From contig JAJYSW010000159.1 in NCBI GenBank assembly GCA_021793335.1, positions 1-7,680 of the forward strand: a stretch of 7,680 nucleotides of DNA, given 5' to 3'. The notes under the pieces were generated by a model, which did not search any database, had not been told where the DNA came from, and worked only from the letters and a program-made list of their open reading frames with translations. The position numbers and the translations under genes were made by a program. Numbering within the stretch: position 1 is the stretch's first letter; every line of letters starts with the position of its first letter. Positions 1 to 5,597 of this stretch are shown piece by piece. This DNA is from Actinomycetes bacterium (lineage in GTDB: Bacteria > Actinomycetota > Actinomycetes > Mycobacteriales > Micromonosporaceae).

Positions 1-952
1 GCAGCGCCGTGAGAAATACAACCCGCTGGTCCGCTTGGACACCGTCAACGGGATGAGCCCCGACGACGCCAAGAACCGCGACGACTTCTACAAGCTCACA
101 CCGCTGTACCCGCAGGAGCGGCTGCGCCTGGAGACCGAGCCGAACGCGCTCACCACCCGCGTCATAGACCTGGTGGCCCCGATCGGCAAGGGCCAACGGG
201 CCCTCATCGTCTCCCCGCCCAAGGCCGGCAAGACGATGGTGCTCCAGGCGATCGCCAACGCGATCACCACGAACAACCCGGAGTGCCACCTCATGGTGGT
301 CCTGGCCGATGAACGGCCCGAAGAGGTCACCGACATGCAGCGCTCGGTCAAGGGCGAGGTCATCGCCTCGACCTTCGACCGCCCGCCGTCGGACCACACC
401 ACCGTCGCCGAACTCGCGATCGAGCGTGCCAAGCGCCTGGTCGAACTCGGTCACGACGTGGTCGTGCTCCTCGACTCCATCACGCGGCTCGGCCGGGCGT
501 ACAACAACGCCTCGCCCGCCTCGGGACGGATCCTGTCGGGCGGCATCGACTCCACCGCGCTCTACCCGCCGAAGCGCTTCCTGGGCGCGGCGCGGAACAT
601 CGAGCACGGCGGTTCGCTGACGATCCTCGGCACGGCGCTGGTCGAGACCGGCTCCATGGGCGACACGGTCATCTTCGAGGAGTTCAAGGGCACCGGCAAC
701 GCCGAGCTCAAACTCGACCGCAAGATCGCCGAGAAGCGCACTTGGCCGGCCATCGACGTTCACCAGTCCAGCACCCGCAAGGACGAGCTCATGATGAGCC
801 CCGAGGAGCAGGCGGTCATGCTCAAGCTCCGCCGCGTCCTCGCTTCGCTGGAGCCCCAGCAGGCCATCGACCTGCTGCTCGACCGGCTGAAGAAGACGCA
901 GACGAACGCCGAGTTCCTGATGTCGATCGTTAAGCAGTCGACACCGGACTGA
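1..952 (+). CDS. rho: Transcription termination factor Rho, 3' part
   Basis: Rho is a homohexameric RNA-dependent ATPase/helicase that terminates transcription in the cytoplasm. The frame is open from base 2 with no start, and the TTG at base 35 is an internal Leu codon inside the conserved NPLVRLDTVNG stretch. The gene therefore begins upstream, and its N-terminal RNA-binding domain is outside the window. Visible here is the ATPase core: Walker A PPKAGKT at bases 215-235, Walker B VVVLLD at bases 458-475 followed by SITRLGRAYN, the secondary-channel region SGRILSGGIDSTALYPPKR, the R-loop region GTGNAELKLDRKIAEKR, and VHQSSTRKDELMM near the C terminus. All key motifs look intact, and the TGA stop is at 950-952. 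A terminator-like hairpin follows, so it is probably transcribed separately from rpmE. Identification is near certain from sequence alone. Confidence 0.98.
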   Translation, partial: QRREKYNPLVRLDTVNGMSPDDAKNRDDFYKLTPLYPQERLRLETEPNALTTRVIDLVAPIGKGQRALIVSPPKAGKTMVLQAIANAITTNNPECHLMVVLADERPEEVTDMQRSVKGEVIASTFDRPPSDHTTVAELAIERAKRLVELGHDVVVLLDSITRLGRAYNNASPASGRILSGGIDSTALYPPKRFLGAARNIEHGGSLTILGTALVETGSMGDTVIFEEFKGTGNAELKLDRKIAEKRTWPAIDVHQSSTRKDELMMSPEEQAVMLKLRRVLASLEPQQAIDLLLDRLKKTQTNAEFLMSIVKQSTPD

Positions 953-968
953 GCGAGGCCCGGGAGTC

Positions 969-995
969 GGGGCCGCTCCGTTTGAGAGCGGCCTC
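969..995 (+). terminator. Hairpin after rho, probable terminator without U tract
   Basis: GGCCGCTC (971-978) pairs perfectly with GAGCGGCC (986-993) around a 7-base loop. The stem extends outward by one G-U and one G-C pair. It starts 17 bases after the rho stop. The following bases are CACCGATTATC rather than a T run, so it is not a classical intrinsic terminator. U-less hairpins of this kind are common downstream of actinobacterial genes. It may instead act as an mRNA 3'-end stabiliser or processing site. Confidence 0.55.
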
Positions 996-1012
996 ACCGA
1001 TTATCATTGACA
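982..1012 (+). promoter_or_regulatory. AT-rich island, possible promoter of rpmE
   Basis: This is the most AT-rich stretch of the rho-rpmE gap. TATCAT (1002-1007) matches the actinobacterial -10 pattern TANNNT and differs from TATAAT at one position. TTGAGA (982-987) resembles a -35 element, but the spacer is only 14 bases and it lies in the hairpin right arm. TTGACA (1007-1012) is a perfect -35 sequence, but no TANNNT lies 16-19 bases downstream. Neither pairing is convincing. If TATCAT is used, transcription would begin near 1014 and give a 5' UTR of about 270 bases before rpmE. Confidence 0.25.
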
Positions 1013-1282
1013 CTCGTCGCGCCTCCGAGCGCGGGCCGAGACGGTCGGGCGGGAGCGAAGCCCTCCGGCGAGTCGCCGCGTCCGCGAGCGTGCGGAACAT
1101 GACGGTCAGATCGGCGATAAGGCTTTCTGAGCATCTGTCGCGCCTGCGGGTGCACGGCCACGGCGAAACCAGCGAGCCGTCAATCGGCTGGGTCCAAGCG
1201 CCTCGCGTGTCGGGGCTCGATGCGGTACCGGTTCACGGCCCTTGGCAGGGGCCGACCCGGCGACCGAACAGAGAGGAAGACC
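1013..1282 (+). promoter_or_regulatory. Long gene-free leader upstream of rpmE, candidate L31 autoregulatory leader
   Basis: No credible gene lies in the gap of about 330 bases between rho and rpmE. Open frames crossing it lack ribosome binding sites and resemble no family I know. It contains short hairpins: AGCCG/CGGCT at 1175-1179/1185-1189 with a 5-base loop, and an 8-bp stem with a 3-base loop at 1236-1254 (CGGCCC with GGGCCG plus inner T-G and T-A pairs). The latter lies 28 bases before the rpmE start. Structured leaders upstream of L31 genes, thought to bind L31, have been proposed in several bacterial groups including Actinobacteria. I infer, but cannot show by covariation, that this leader is one of them. 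Confidence 0.35.
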
Positions 1283-1513
1283 ATGAAACAGGGCATTCAC
1301 CCTGAATACGCCGTCACGGAGGTGATCTGCTCCTGCGGGAACAGCTTCACCACCCGCTCGACGGAGCGCAGCGGCAAGATCCAGGCCGCGACCTGTAATA
1401 AGTGCCACCCGTTCTACACGGGCAAGCAGCGCATCCTCGACACCGGCGGTCGCGTGGCCAAGTTCAAGGCCCGCTATGCCAAAACCCAGGAGAAGGCCCA
1501 GGCCGACAAGTAG
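1283..1513 (+). CDS. rpmE: 50S ribosomal protein L31, zinc-binding (C+) type
   Basis: L31 is a small protein of the large ribosomal subunit that bridges to the 30S head. The 76-residue product starts MKQGIHPEY, the family's conserved N terminus. It carries four cysteines, C16-S-C18 and C38-N-K-C41, which mark the zinc-ribbon C+ form rather than the zinc-independent paralogue. HPFYTGKQR and TGGRV are further signatures. ATG 1283 is chosen because it has a good Shine-Dalgarno (AGAGGA, 1272-1277, 5-base spacing) and gives the family length; the in-frame upstream extension to 1220 has no site and no similarity. The gene sits between a long leader and a strong terminator, so it is probably a single-gene unit. 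In other actinobacteria zinc starvation induces the cysteine-free L31 paralogues through Zur, so this C+ copy is probably the housekeeping one. Confidence 0.97.
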   Translation: MKQGIHPEYAVTEVICSCGNSFTTRSTERSGKIQAATCNKCHPFYTGKQRILDTGGRVAKFKARYAKTQEKAQADK

Positions 1514-1516
1514 CTC

Positions 1517-1561
1517 AAGCGTGCAGCGCCCGTGCCCCAGGCACGGGCGCTGCACGCTTTT
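1517..1561 (+). terminator. Strong Rho-independent terminator after rpmE
   Basis: A perfect 18-bp GC-rich stem (1519-1536 with 1540-1557) has a 3-base loop, CCA. Two A-T pairs extend it (1517-1518 with 1558-1559). TTTT at 1558-1561 follows. It starts four bases after the rpmE stop codon and ends 42 bases before the prfA start. This is the best intrinsic terminator in the window. Being a near-perfect inverted repeat it could also work on the opposite strand, but no convergent gene is present. Confidence 0.92.
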
Positions 1562-1603
1562 CTGTCCGCTCTTCCCACCGGCTTTCGATCTGAAGGGACC
1601 ACC

Positions 1604-2692
1604 ATGTCCACCGCCGCCGACAACCGCCTGGCCGCGCTCCTCGCCGAATACCACGATCTTGAGGCGCAGATGGGCGATCCCGCCCTGCACGCCGACCCCG
1701 TCCAGGCCCGCCGTGTCGGCCGCCGCTACGCCGAGCTCGGCCCGATCGCCAAGACCGCCGCCGATATCGCGAGCGCCAAGGACGACCTCGAAACCGCCGA
1801 GGAGCTGGCCGGCGAGGACGCCGACTTCGTCGAAGAGGCTGAGCGGCTGCGAAAGACCATCCCCGAGCTGGAGTCGAAGCTCGCCGAGCTGATGATCCCG
1901 CGCGACCCCGACGACTCCAAGGACATCATCATCGAGATCAAGGCCGGCGCCGGAGGCGAAGAATCCGGCCTGTTCGCCGGAGATCTCATGCGCATGTATC
2001 TGCGCTACTTCGAGCGCCGAGGCTGGGCCGTCGAGACGCTCGAACACGCCCCGACCGACCTCGGAGGCGTCAAGGACGCCTCGATCGCCGTCCGCACCAA
2101 GGGCACGCCCGAAGGCGGCCACGGCGTGTGGGCCCGCATGAAATTCGAAGGCGGCGTCCACCGCGTCCAGCGCGTCCCGGTCACCGAATCCCAAGGGCGC
2201 GTCCACACCTCGGCCGCGGCCGTGGTCGTCATGCCCGAGGCCGAAGAGGTCGACGTCGAACTCAACATGCACGAGGTCCGCGTGGACGTCTACCGCTCCT
2301 CGGGCCCCGGAGGGCAGTCGGTCAACACCACCGACTCGGCCGTGCGGCTCACGCACGAACCCACCGGCATCGTCGTCACGAGCCAGAACGAGAAGAGCCA
2401 ACTCCAGAACAAAGAGGCCGCGCTGCGCGTCCTGCGTGCCCGCCTGCTCGCCAAACAGCAGGAGGAGGCCGCCGCCGCCGCGGGAGAGGCCCGGCGCTCA
2501 CAGGTGCGCACCGCCGACCGGTCCGAACGCATCCGCACCTACAACTTCCCGCAGAACCGGCTCACCGACCACCGGATCGGCTTCACCGCCTACAACCTCG
2601 ACCACGTCATGAACGGCGAGCTCGACGAGGTCCTCGACGCCCTCGCCGCCGCCGACCGGGCCGAGCGCATGGCTGGCGGGGATGGCGAGTAA
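1604..2692 (+). CDS. prfA: Peptide chain release factor 1 (RF1)
   Basis: RF1 recognises UAA and UAG in the ribosomal A site and triggers peptide release. The 362-residue length is typical. The stop-recognition tripeptide is P192-V-T194 in RVPVTESQGRVHTS; the PxT form identifies RF1, whereas RF2 has SPF. The catalytic GGQ is at residues 236-238 in RSSGPGGQSVNTTDSAVRL, and Q238 is the expected substrate of the downstream PrmC. The N-terminal part to about residue 100 is the charged helical domain 1. ATG 1604 has a good Shine-Dalgarno (GAAGGGA around 1592-1598). A GTG at 1532 would extend the frame through the rpmE terminator and is rejected. The prmC start overlaps its 3' end by 11 bases. A functional RF1 implies that UAG is a normal stop here, which matters for the TAG inside atpH. 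Confidence 0.98.
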   Translation: MSTAADNRLAALLAEYHDLEAQMGDPALHADPVQARRVGRRYAELGPIAKTAADIASAKDDLETAEELAGEDADFVEEAERLRKTIPELESKLAELMIPRDPDDSKDIIIEIKAGAGGEESGLFAGDLMRMYLRYFERRGWAVETLEHAPTDLGGVKDASIAVRTKGTPEGGHGVWARMKFEGGVHRVQRVPVTESQGRVHTSAAAVVVMPEAEEVDVELNMHEVRVDVYRSSGPGGQSVNTTDSAVRLTHEPTGIVVTSQNEKSQLQNKEAALRVLRARLLAKQQEEAAAAAGEARRSQVRTADRSERIRTYNFPQNRLTDHRIGFTAYNLDHVMNGELDEVLDALAAADRAERMAGGDGE

Positions 2693-3545
2693 ACGCGGGC
2701 TCTCGGCCGTCGAACCCTGGCCGCAGCTCATCGCCTCGGCGGCCGAGCTGCTCGCCGCCTCGGGCGTGTCCTCCCCGCGCGTGGACGCCGAGCTGCTCGC
2801 CGCCCACGTCTCCGGGCTACGCCGGGGGCGGCTGCTCATCGCAGGAGCACCCGAGGAGGCCGAGCTGGCCGCATTCGCCGAACTGGTCGAGCGCCGATGC
2901 GCCCGCGAACCGCTCCAGCATCTGACCGGCGCGGCCCCGTTCCGTTACGGCGAGCTCGCCGTCGGTCCGGGCGTGTTCGTGCCCCGCCCCGAGACCGAGC
3001 TGCTCGTGGACTGGGCCCTCGACCATCTTCCCGAGGGCGGCGTCGTCATCGACGCCTGCTCGGGCTCAGGGGCGATCGCCCACGCCATCGCCACCGAACG
3101 GCCCGACAGCCGCGTCTGGGCCGTCGAGGCCGACCCGGACGCGTTCGAATGGCTGGAGTCGAACCTCCGGCACACCGGCGCGACCCCGGTCCTGGCCGAC
3201 GCCGTCGCCGCCGGCACGCTCGCCGAGTTCGACGGGCAGATCGATCTCGTCGTCGCGAACCCGCCGTACGTCCCGATGGACATCGAGGTCGCCCCCGAGG
3301 TCGATTTCGACCCCTCCGGGGCGGTCTACGCCGACGAGGCCGGCCTGGCCGTCATCCAGCCGCTCGCGTTGCGCGCCGCGCGCTGGCTCAGGCCCGGCGG
3401 CTGGTACGGCTTCGAGCACGACGACACGCACGGCAAGGCCGCGCCCGAGATCCTCCGCGTCTCGGGTTTCGTGGAAGTCATGGACCATGAGGACCTGGCG
3501 GGGCGAGCGCGCTTCGCCACGGGAAAGCTAGGCTTGTCGCCGTGA
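2682..3545 (+). CDS. prmC: Release factor glutamine methyltransferase PrmC (HemK)
   Basis: PrmC transfers a methyl group from S-adenosylmethionine to the GGQ glutamine of release factors, raising termination efficiency. The 287-residue protein has the N-terminal helical substrate-binding domain (about 1-85, with REPLQHLTG), then FVPRPETELLVD. The SAM-binding motif is D124-ACSGSGAIA, with serine where many homologues have threonine. The catalytic NPPY is at 193-196, the hallmark of glutamine/adenine N-methyltransferases. The start overlaps the end of prfA by 11 bases in another frame. There is only a G-rich stretch (GGCGGGG) before it, so translation is probably coupled to prfA. Its TGA shares four bases with the next start (GTGA, 3542-3545). 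The pairing with its own substrate gene is common in bacteria. No anomaly is seen. Confidence 0.97.
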   Translation: MASKRGLSAVEPWPQLIASAAELLAASGVSSPRVDAELLAAHVSGLRRGRLLIAGAPEEAELAAFAELVERRCAREPLQHLTGAAPFRYGELAVGPGVFVPRPETELLVDWALDHLPEGGVVIDACSGSGAIAHAIATERPDSRVWAVEADPDAFEWLESNLRHTGATPVLADAVAAGTLAEFDGQIDLVVANPPYVPMDIEVAPEVDFDPSGAVYADEAGLAVIQPLALRAARWLRPGGWYGFEHDDTHGKAAPEILRVSGFVEVMDHEDLAGRARFATGKLGLSP

Positions 3546-4255
3546 GGCTGTTCAACTGTAGGAAGACCAAGGACCGCGCCACCGGACTCAAGTCCGCCGC
3601 GCGGGCCGTCAAAGGCGGCAGGCTCGTCGTGATCCCGACCGACACGGTCTACGGGATCGGATGCGACGCCTTCTCGCACGCCGCCGTGCGCTCGCTGCTG
3701 GCCGCGAAAGGCCGCGGTCGGGACATGGCCCCGCCGGTGCTCATCGGCTCCAAACGGGCGCTCGACGGGGTCGCCTCCAAGATCTCGAAGTCCGCCAAGA
3801 CGCTCACCGAGGCGTTCTGGCCCGGTCCGCTCACCGTCATCGTGCCCTACACCCCGACGCTGACCTGGGACCTGGGGGACGCCGACGGGACGGTGGCCAT
3901 CCGGATGCCGCTGCACCCGCTCGCACTGGAGCTGCTCAAAGAGACCGGCCCGATGGCCGTCTCCTCGGCCAATGAGAGCGGGCGGCCTCCGGCCGAGACC
4001 GCCGCCGAGGCGAAGGACCAGCTCGGTGCCGACGTCGCCGTCTACCTTGAGGCCGGGGCCTCCGAGGACAACCGGCCCTCGACCATCGTCGACTGCGTCG
4101 CCGACCCGCCGCAGGTCCTGCGCGAGGGCGTGCTGACCGTCGAGCAGATCCGCAAGATCGTGCCCGAGGTGCTCGACACCGACGGCTACGGCCCCGGCGA
4201 GCGCCCCGAAGACCGAGAGGGCGAAGCGTCGGTCACCGAGGAGACGCCGGCATGA
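3542..4255 (+). CDS. tsaC: L-threonylcarbamoyladenylate synthase (Sua5/YciO/YrdC family)
   Basis: This family makes threonylcarbamoyl-AMP from threonine, bicarbonate and ATP. That is the first step of t6A37 formation on tRNAs reading ANN codons. Visible motifs are P32-TDTVYGIG, the K56-G-R58 pair, FWPGPLTVIVP, and S142-A-N144 in SSANESG. The K/R/S/N set is the nucleotide-binding signature of the family. At 237 residues it is a little longer than bare YrdC-domain proteins because of an acidic, probably disordered C-terminal tail of about 30 residues. It lacks the extra Sua5 domain, so TsaC or TsaC-like is the better name. GTG 3542 is chosen because it overlaps the prmC stop and no better in-frame start is visible. 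No clear Shine-Dalgarno is present, suggesting coupling. The stop overlaps the next gene as ATGA. A YciO-like role cannot be excluded. Confidence 0.93.
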   Translation: MRLFNCRKTKDRATGLKSAARAVKGGRLVVIPTDTVYGIGCDAFSHAAVRSLLAAKGRGRDMAPPVLIGSKRALDGVASKISKSAKTLTEAFWPGPLTVIVPYTPTLTWDLGDADGTVAIRMPLHPLALELLKETGPMAVSSANESGRPPAETAAEAKDQLGADVAVYLEAGASEDNRPSTIVDCVADPPQVLREGVLTVEQIRKIVPEVLDTDGYGPGERPEDREGEASVTEETPA

Positions 4256-4839
4256 GCGCGGTGTTCTCGGTCCTGCACGTGTGCACGGGCAACATCTGCC
4301 GCTCGCCGATGTCCGAGCGCATCCTCGACGGTCTCACCGGCGAGGAGGTCTACAACCACGGGGCGGGAATCTCCAGCTACCACGAGGGCGACGCGATGAG
4401 CGCGGACTCGGCACGCGAACTGGAGGACCGGGGGTTCGAGTCCGCCGGGCACCTCGCCCGGCACATCGACCGCGCCCAGGTCGAGGGCTCCGATCTGATC
4501 CTGGTGGCCACCGCCGTCCACCGCGAATACATCGCGGAGCGCTTCCCCGAAGCGGTGGACCGGACGTTCCTGGTTCGGCAGTTCGGCCGCATCGTCGAAG
4601 ACCTCCTGAAACGCCGAGGCGACGGTGCTCAGCCCGAAAGCGCCGCAGTGCTGCCCGGAGGCGACGCCGTCGCGCGCGGCAGGGCCCTGGTGGCCTTGGC
4701 CGACGAACGCCGCGGCGATCACCCCGAGGACGACCTGTCCGATCCCTGGGGCCTGAGCCGCGCGGTCTACTCCCAGATCGCCGACCAACTGGAGGACGCG
4801 CTCCAGCCGGTCGCCGAAGCGCTCGAAGGCCGCGCATGA
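4252..4839 (+). CDS. Low-molecular-weight protein-tyrosine-phosphatase family protein
   Basis: The product has the CX5R(S/T) P-loop of low-molecular-weight phosphatases near its N terminus: C11-TGNIC-R17-S-P. The nucleophile C11 and phosphate-binding R17 are intact. The general-acid loop is DLSDPWG, with D164 as the likely acid. At 195 residues it is longer than the usual 150-165. The extra length is a polar Gly/Ala/Arg-rich insert at roughly residues 122-160, just before the acid loop. A phosphatase next to sua5 is common in Gram-positive bacteria. The substrate (phosphotyrosine, phosphoarginine or other) cannot be told from sequence. ATG 4252 has an excellent Shine-Dalgarno, GAGGAG at 4238-4243, and overlaps the tsaC stop. 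Its own stop overlaps the following atpI-like start as ATGA. Confidence 0.92.
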   Translation: MSAVFSVLHVCTGNICRSPMSERILDGLTGEEVYNHGAGISSYHEGDAMSADSARELEDRGFESAGHLARHIDRAQVEGSDLILVATAVHREYIAERFPEAVDRTFLVRQFGRIVEDLLKRRGDGAQPESAAVLPGGDAVARGRALVALADERRGDHPEDDLSDPWGLSRAVYSQIADQLEDALQPVAEALEGRA

Positions 4840-5237
4840 AGACCTCCCGCGGGTTCCTGCGACCGTGCTTCGCCGTGGCGGGCATCGCCTCGGTCCTGGC
4901 CGCCGTGATCGGTCTGATCGCGGACGGGCCGGACGGTGCGGCGGGCGCCGCCCTCGGCGTCGCGCTCGCCTCGCTCGGTTTCGCAGGCTCCGTGTGGGCC
5001 ATCGCCGGTGCAGAAAAGATTGACCTACGTCTCACTCTGCCCGTGGCATTGGTCACGTACGCAGGGAAGCTCGGACTGTTCGGCATCGCGCTGGGAATCG
5101 TCAAGTCCAGCGGCTGGGACGTGATGTGGCCGATGGCCATGGGCGTCATCGGCGGGGCTCTTGCCTGGTTGACGACCCAGGGGATATGGCTATTGCGGGC
5201 GAAGATCCCCTATATCGAGCTCGACGAGCACGCCTGA
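4836..5237 (+). CDS. atpI: ATP synthase protein I-like membrane protein (AtpI family)
   Basis: This is a 133-residue polytopic membrane protein with four predicted helices at about 9-29, 34-58, 67-88 and 95-118. A short charged C-terminal tail contains IPYIELDE. Position just before the Fo genes, length and topology fit the poorly conserved actinobacterial AtpI. In other bacteria AtpI helps assemble the c-ring, and a role in magnesium supply has also been proposed. ATG 4836 overlaps the phosphatase stop (ATGA) and has GAAGG at 4825-4829 with a 6-base gap. A longer in-frame frame reaching back to 4281 is a GC-skew artefact running through the phosphatase gene. It is thus coupled to the prfA-phosphatase operon and lies 110 bases from the rest of the atp cluster. 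Assignment rests mainly on context and topology, since no diagnostic motif exists. Confidence 0.75.
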   Translation: MKTSRGFLRPCFAVAGIASVLAAVIGLIADGPDGAAGAALGVALASLGFAGSVWAIAGAEKIDLRLTLPVALVTYAGKLGLFGIALGIVKSSGWDVMWPMAMGVIGGALAWLTTQGIWLLRAKIPYIELDEHA

Positions 5238-5347
5238 GACACCGTCGACTGCCGCTGCATTGAGGTTGACAAACATGTACCGCCGCTGCTCACACGCAGA
5301 GCCCGGCGCTCGTTTCCCGCACAGGTCCTGTTAGAGTTCATCGCGAC
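5238..5347 (+). promoter_or_regulatory. Gap before atpZ with possible atp promoter
   Basis: This gap of 110 bases separates the atpI-like gene from atpZ and is less GC-rich than its flanks. TAGAGT (5332-5337) fits the TANNNT -10 pattern and ends 10 bases before the atpZ ATG, so a transcript would have almost no leader. A good -35 is lacking at the right spacing. A perfect TTGACA (5266-5271) lies upstream but has no TANNNT 16-19 bases after it. No terminator hairpin is visible. A 19-codon frame (5275-5334) preceded by GAGG ends on a TAG just before atpZ; I do not call it a gene. Confidence 0.35.
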
Positions 5348-5584
5348 ATGGCCGACAGGAATTCCCCCGATGACAAGCCCCAGCCCGATGGATCTGAGAT
5401 GGGCTGGCGCGCTCTGGGATATCTCTTGTCCGGCATCATCTTCTGGGGTGGTGCCGGTTATCTCGTCGACCTGTGGCTCGGACTGCCCAAAGTCGGGCTC
5501 TTGGTAGGGATGCTTGTCGGTGCTGCAGCGGGTATGTACCTGCTGATCAAGCAGATGTCACAGTTATTGACCTTCACTGACTGA
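5348..5584 (+). CDS. atpZ: AtpZ/AtpI-family small membrane protein
   Basis: This 78-residue protein has a hydrophilic, Asp/Pro-rich N terminus (about 1-17) and two hydrophobic helices at about 22-43 and 48-68. The pattern GYLLSGIIFWGGAGYLVD followed by LGLPKVGLLVG is characteristic of the AtpZ family (also called ATPase gene 1), which sits at the head of many atp operons. AtpZ and AtpI together have been linked to c-ring assembly and divalent-cation handling; the function here is inferred from that. ATG 5348 has no recognisable Shine-Dalgarno, which fits a leaderless or near-leaderless transcript from TAGAGT at 5332. The gene holds the window's only in-frame TTA codon (Leu73, 5564-5566), next to a TTG, so its codon use is less optimised than its neighbours'. 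Its stop lies 13 bases before the atpB start, indicating one operon. Confidence 0.85.
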   Translation: MADRNSPDDKPQPDGSEMGWRALGYLLSGIIFWGGAGYLVDLWLGLPKVGLLVGMLVGAAAGMYLLIKQMSQLLTFTD

Positions 5585-5597
5585 GAGGCGTGACTCG

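Noticed and set aside
982..1305. Possible 107-codon (or 67-codon from ATG 1099) gene in the rho-rpmE gap
   Set aside because: No ribosome binding site, overlaps the rpmE start in another frame, no similarity to a family known to me.
1532..1603. N-terminal extension of RF1 from GTG 1532
   Set aside because: It would place the start inside the rpmE terminator stem; ATG 1604 has a good Shine-Dalgarno and gives the normal RF1 length.
1106..2401. 431-codon open frame on the minus strand across rpmE and prfA
   Set aside because: It is antisense to two certain genes, its composition follows their GC-rich third positions, it shows no recognisable motif and it would run through the rpmE terminator.
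2128..2925. 265-codon + strand frame over the prfA/prmC junction
   Set aside because: Arg/Pro/Gly-rich translation typical of an out-of-frame read of high-GC genes; prfA and prmC motifs lie in the other frames.
4281..4835. Long N-terminal extension of the atpI-like protein
   Set aside because: Runs out of frame through the phosphatase gene and reads as Arg/Pro-rich nonsense; the hydrophobic protein begins at ATG 4836.
5275..5334. 19-codon frame (MYRRCSHAEPG...) before atpZ preceded by GAGG
   Set aside because: Too short and not supported by any family; its end coincides with the possible -10 element. Kept only as a note.
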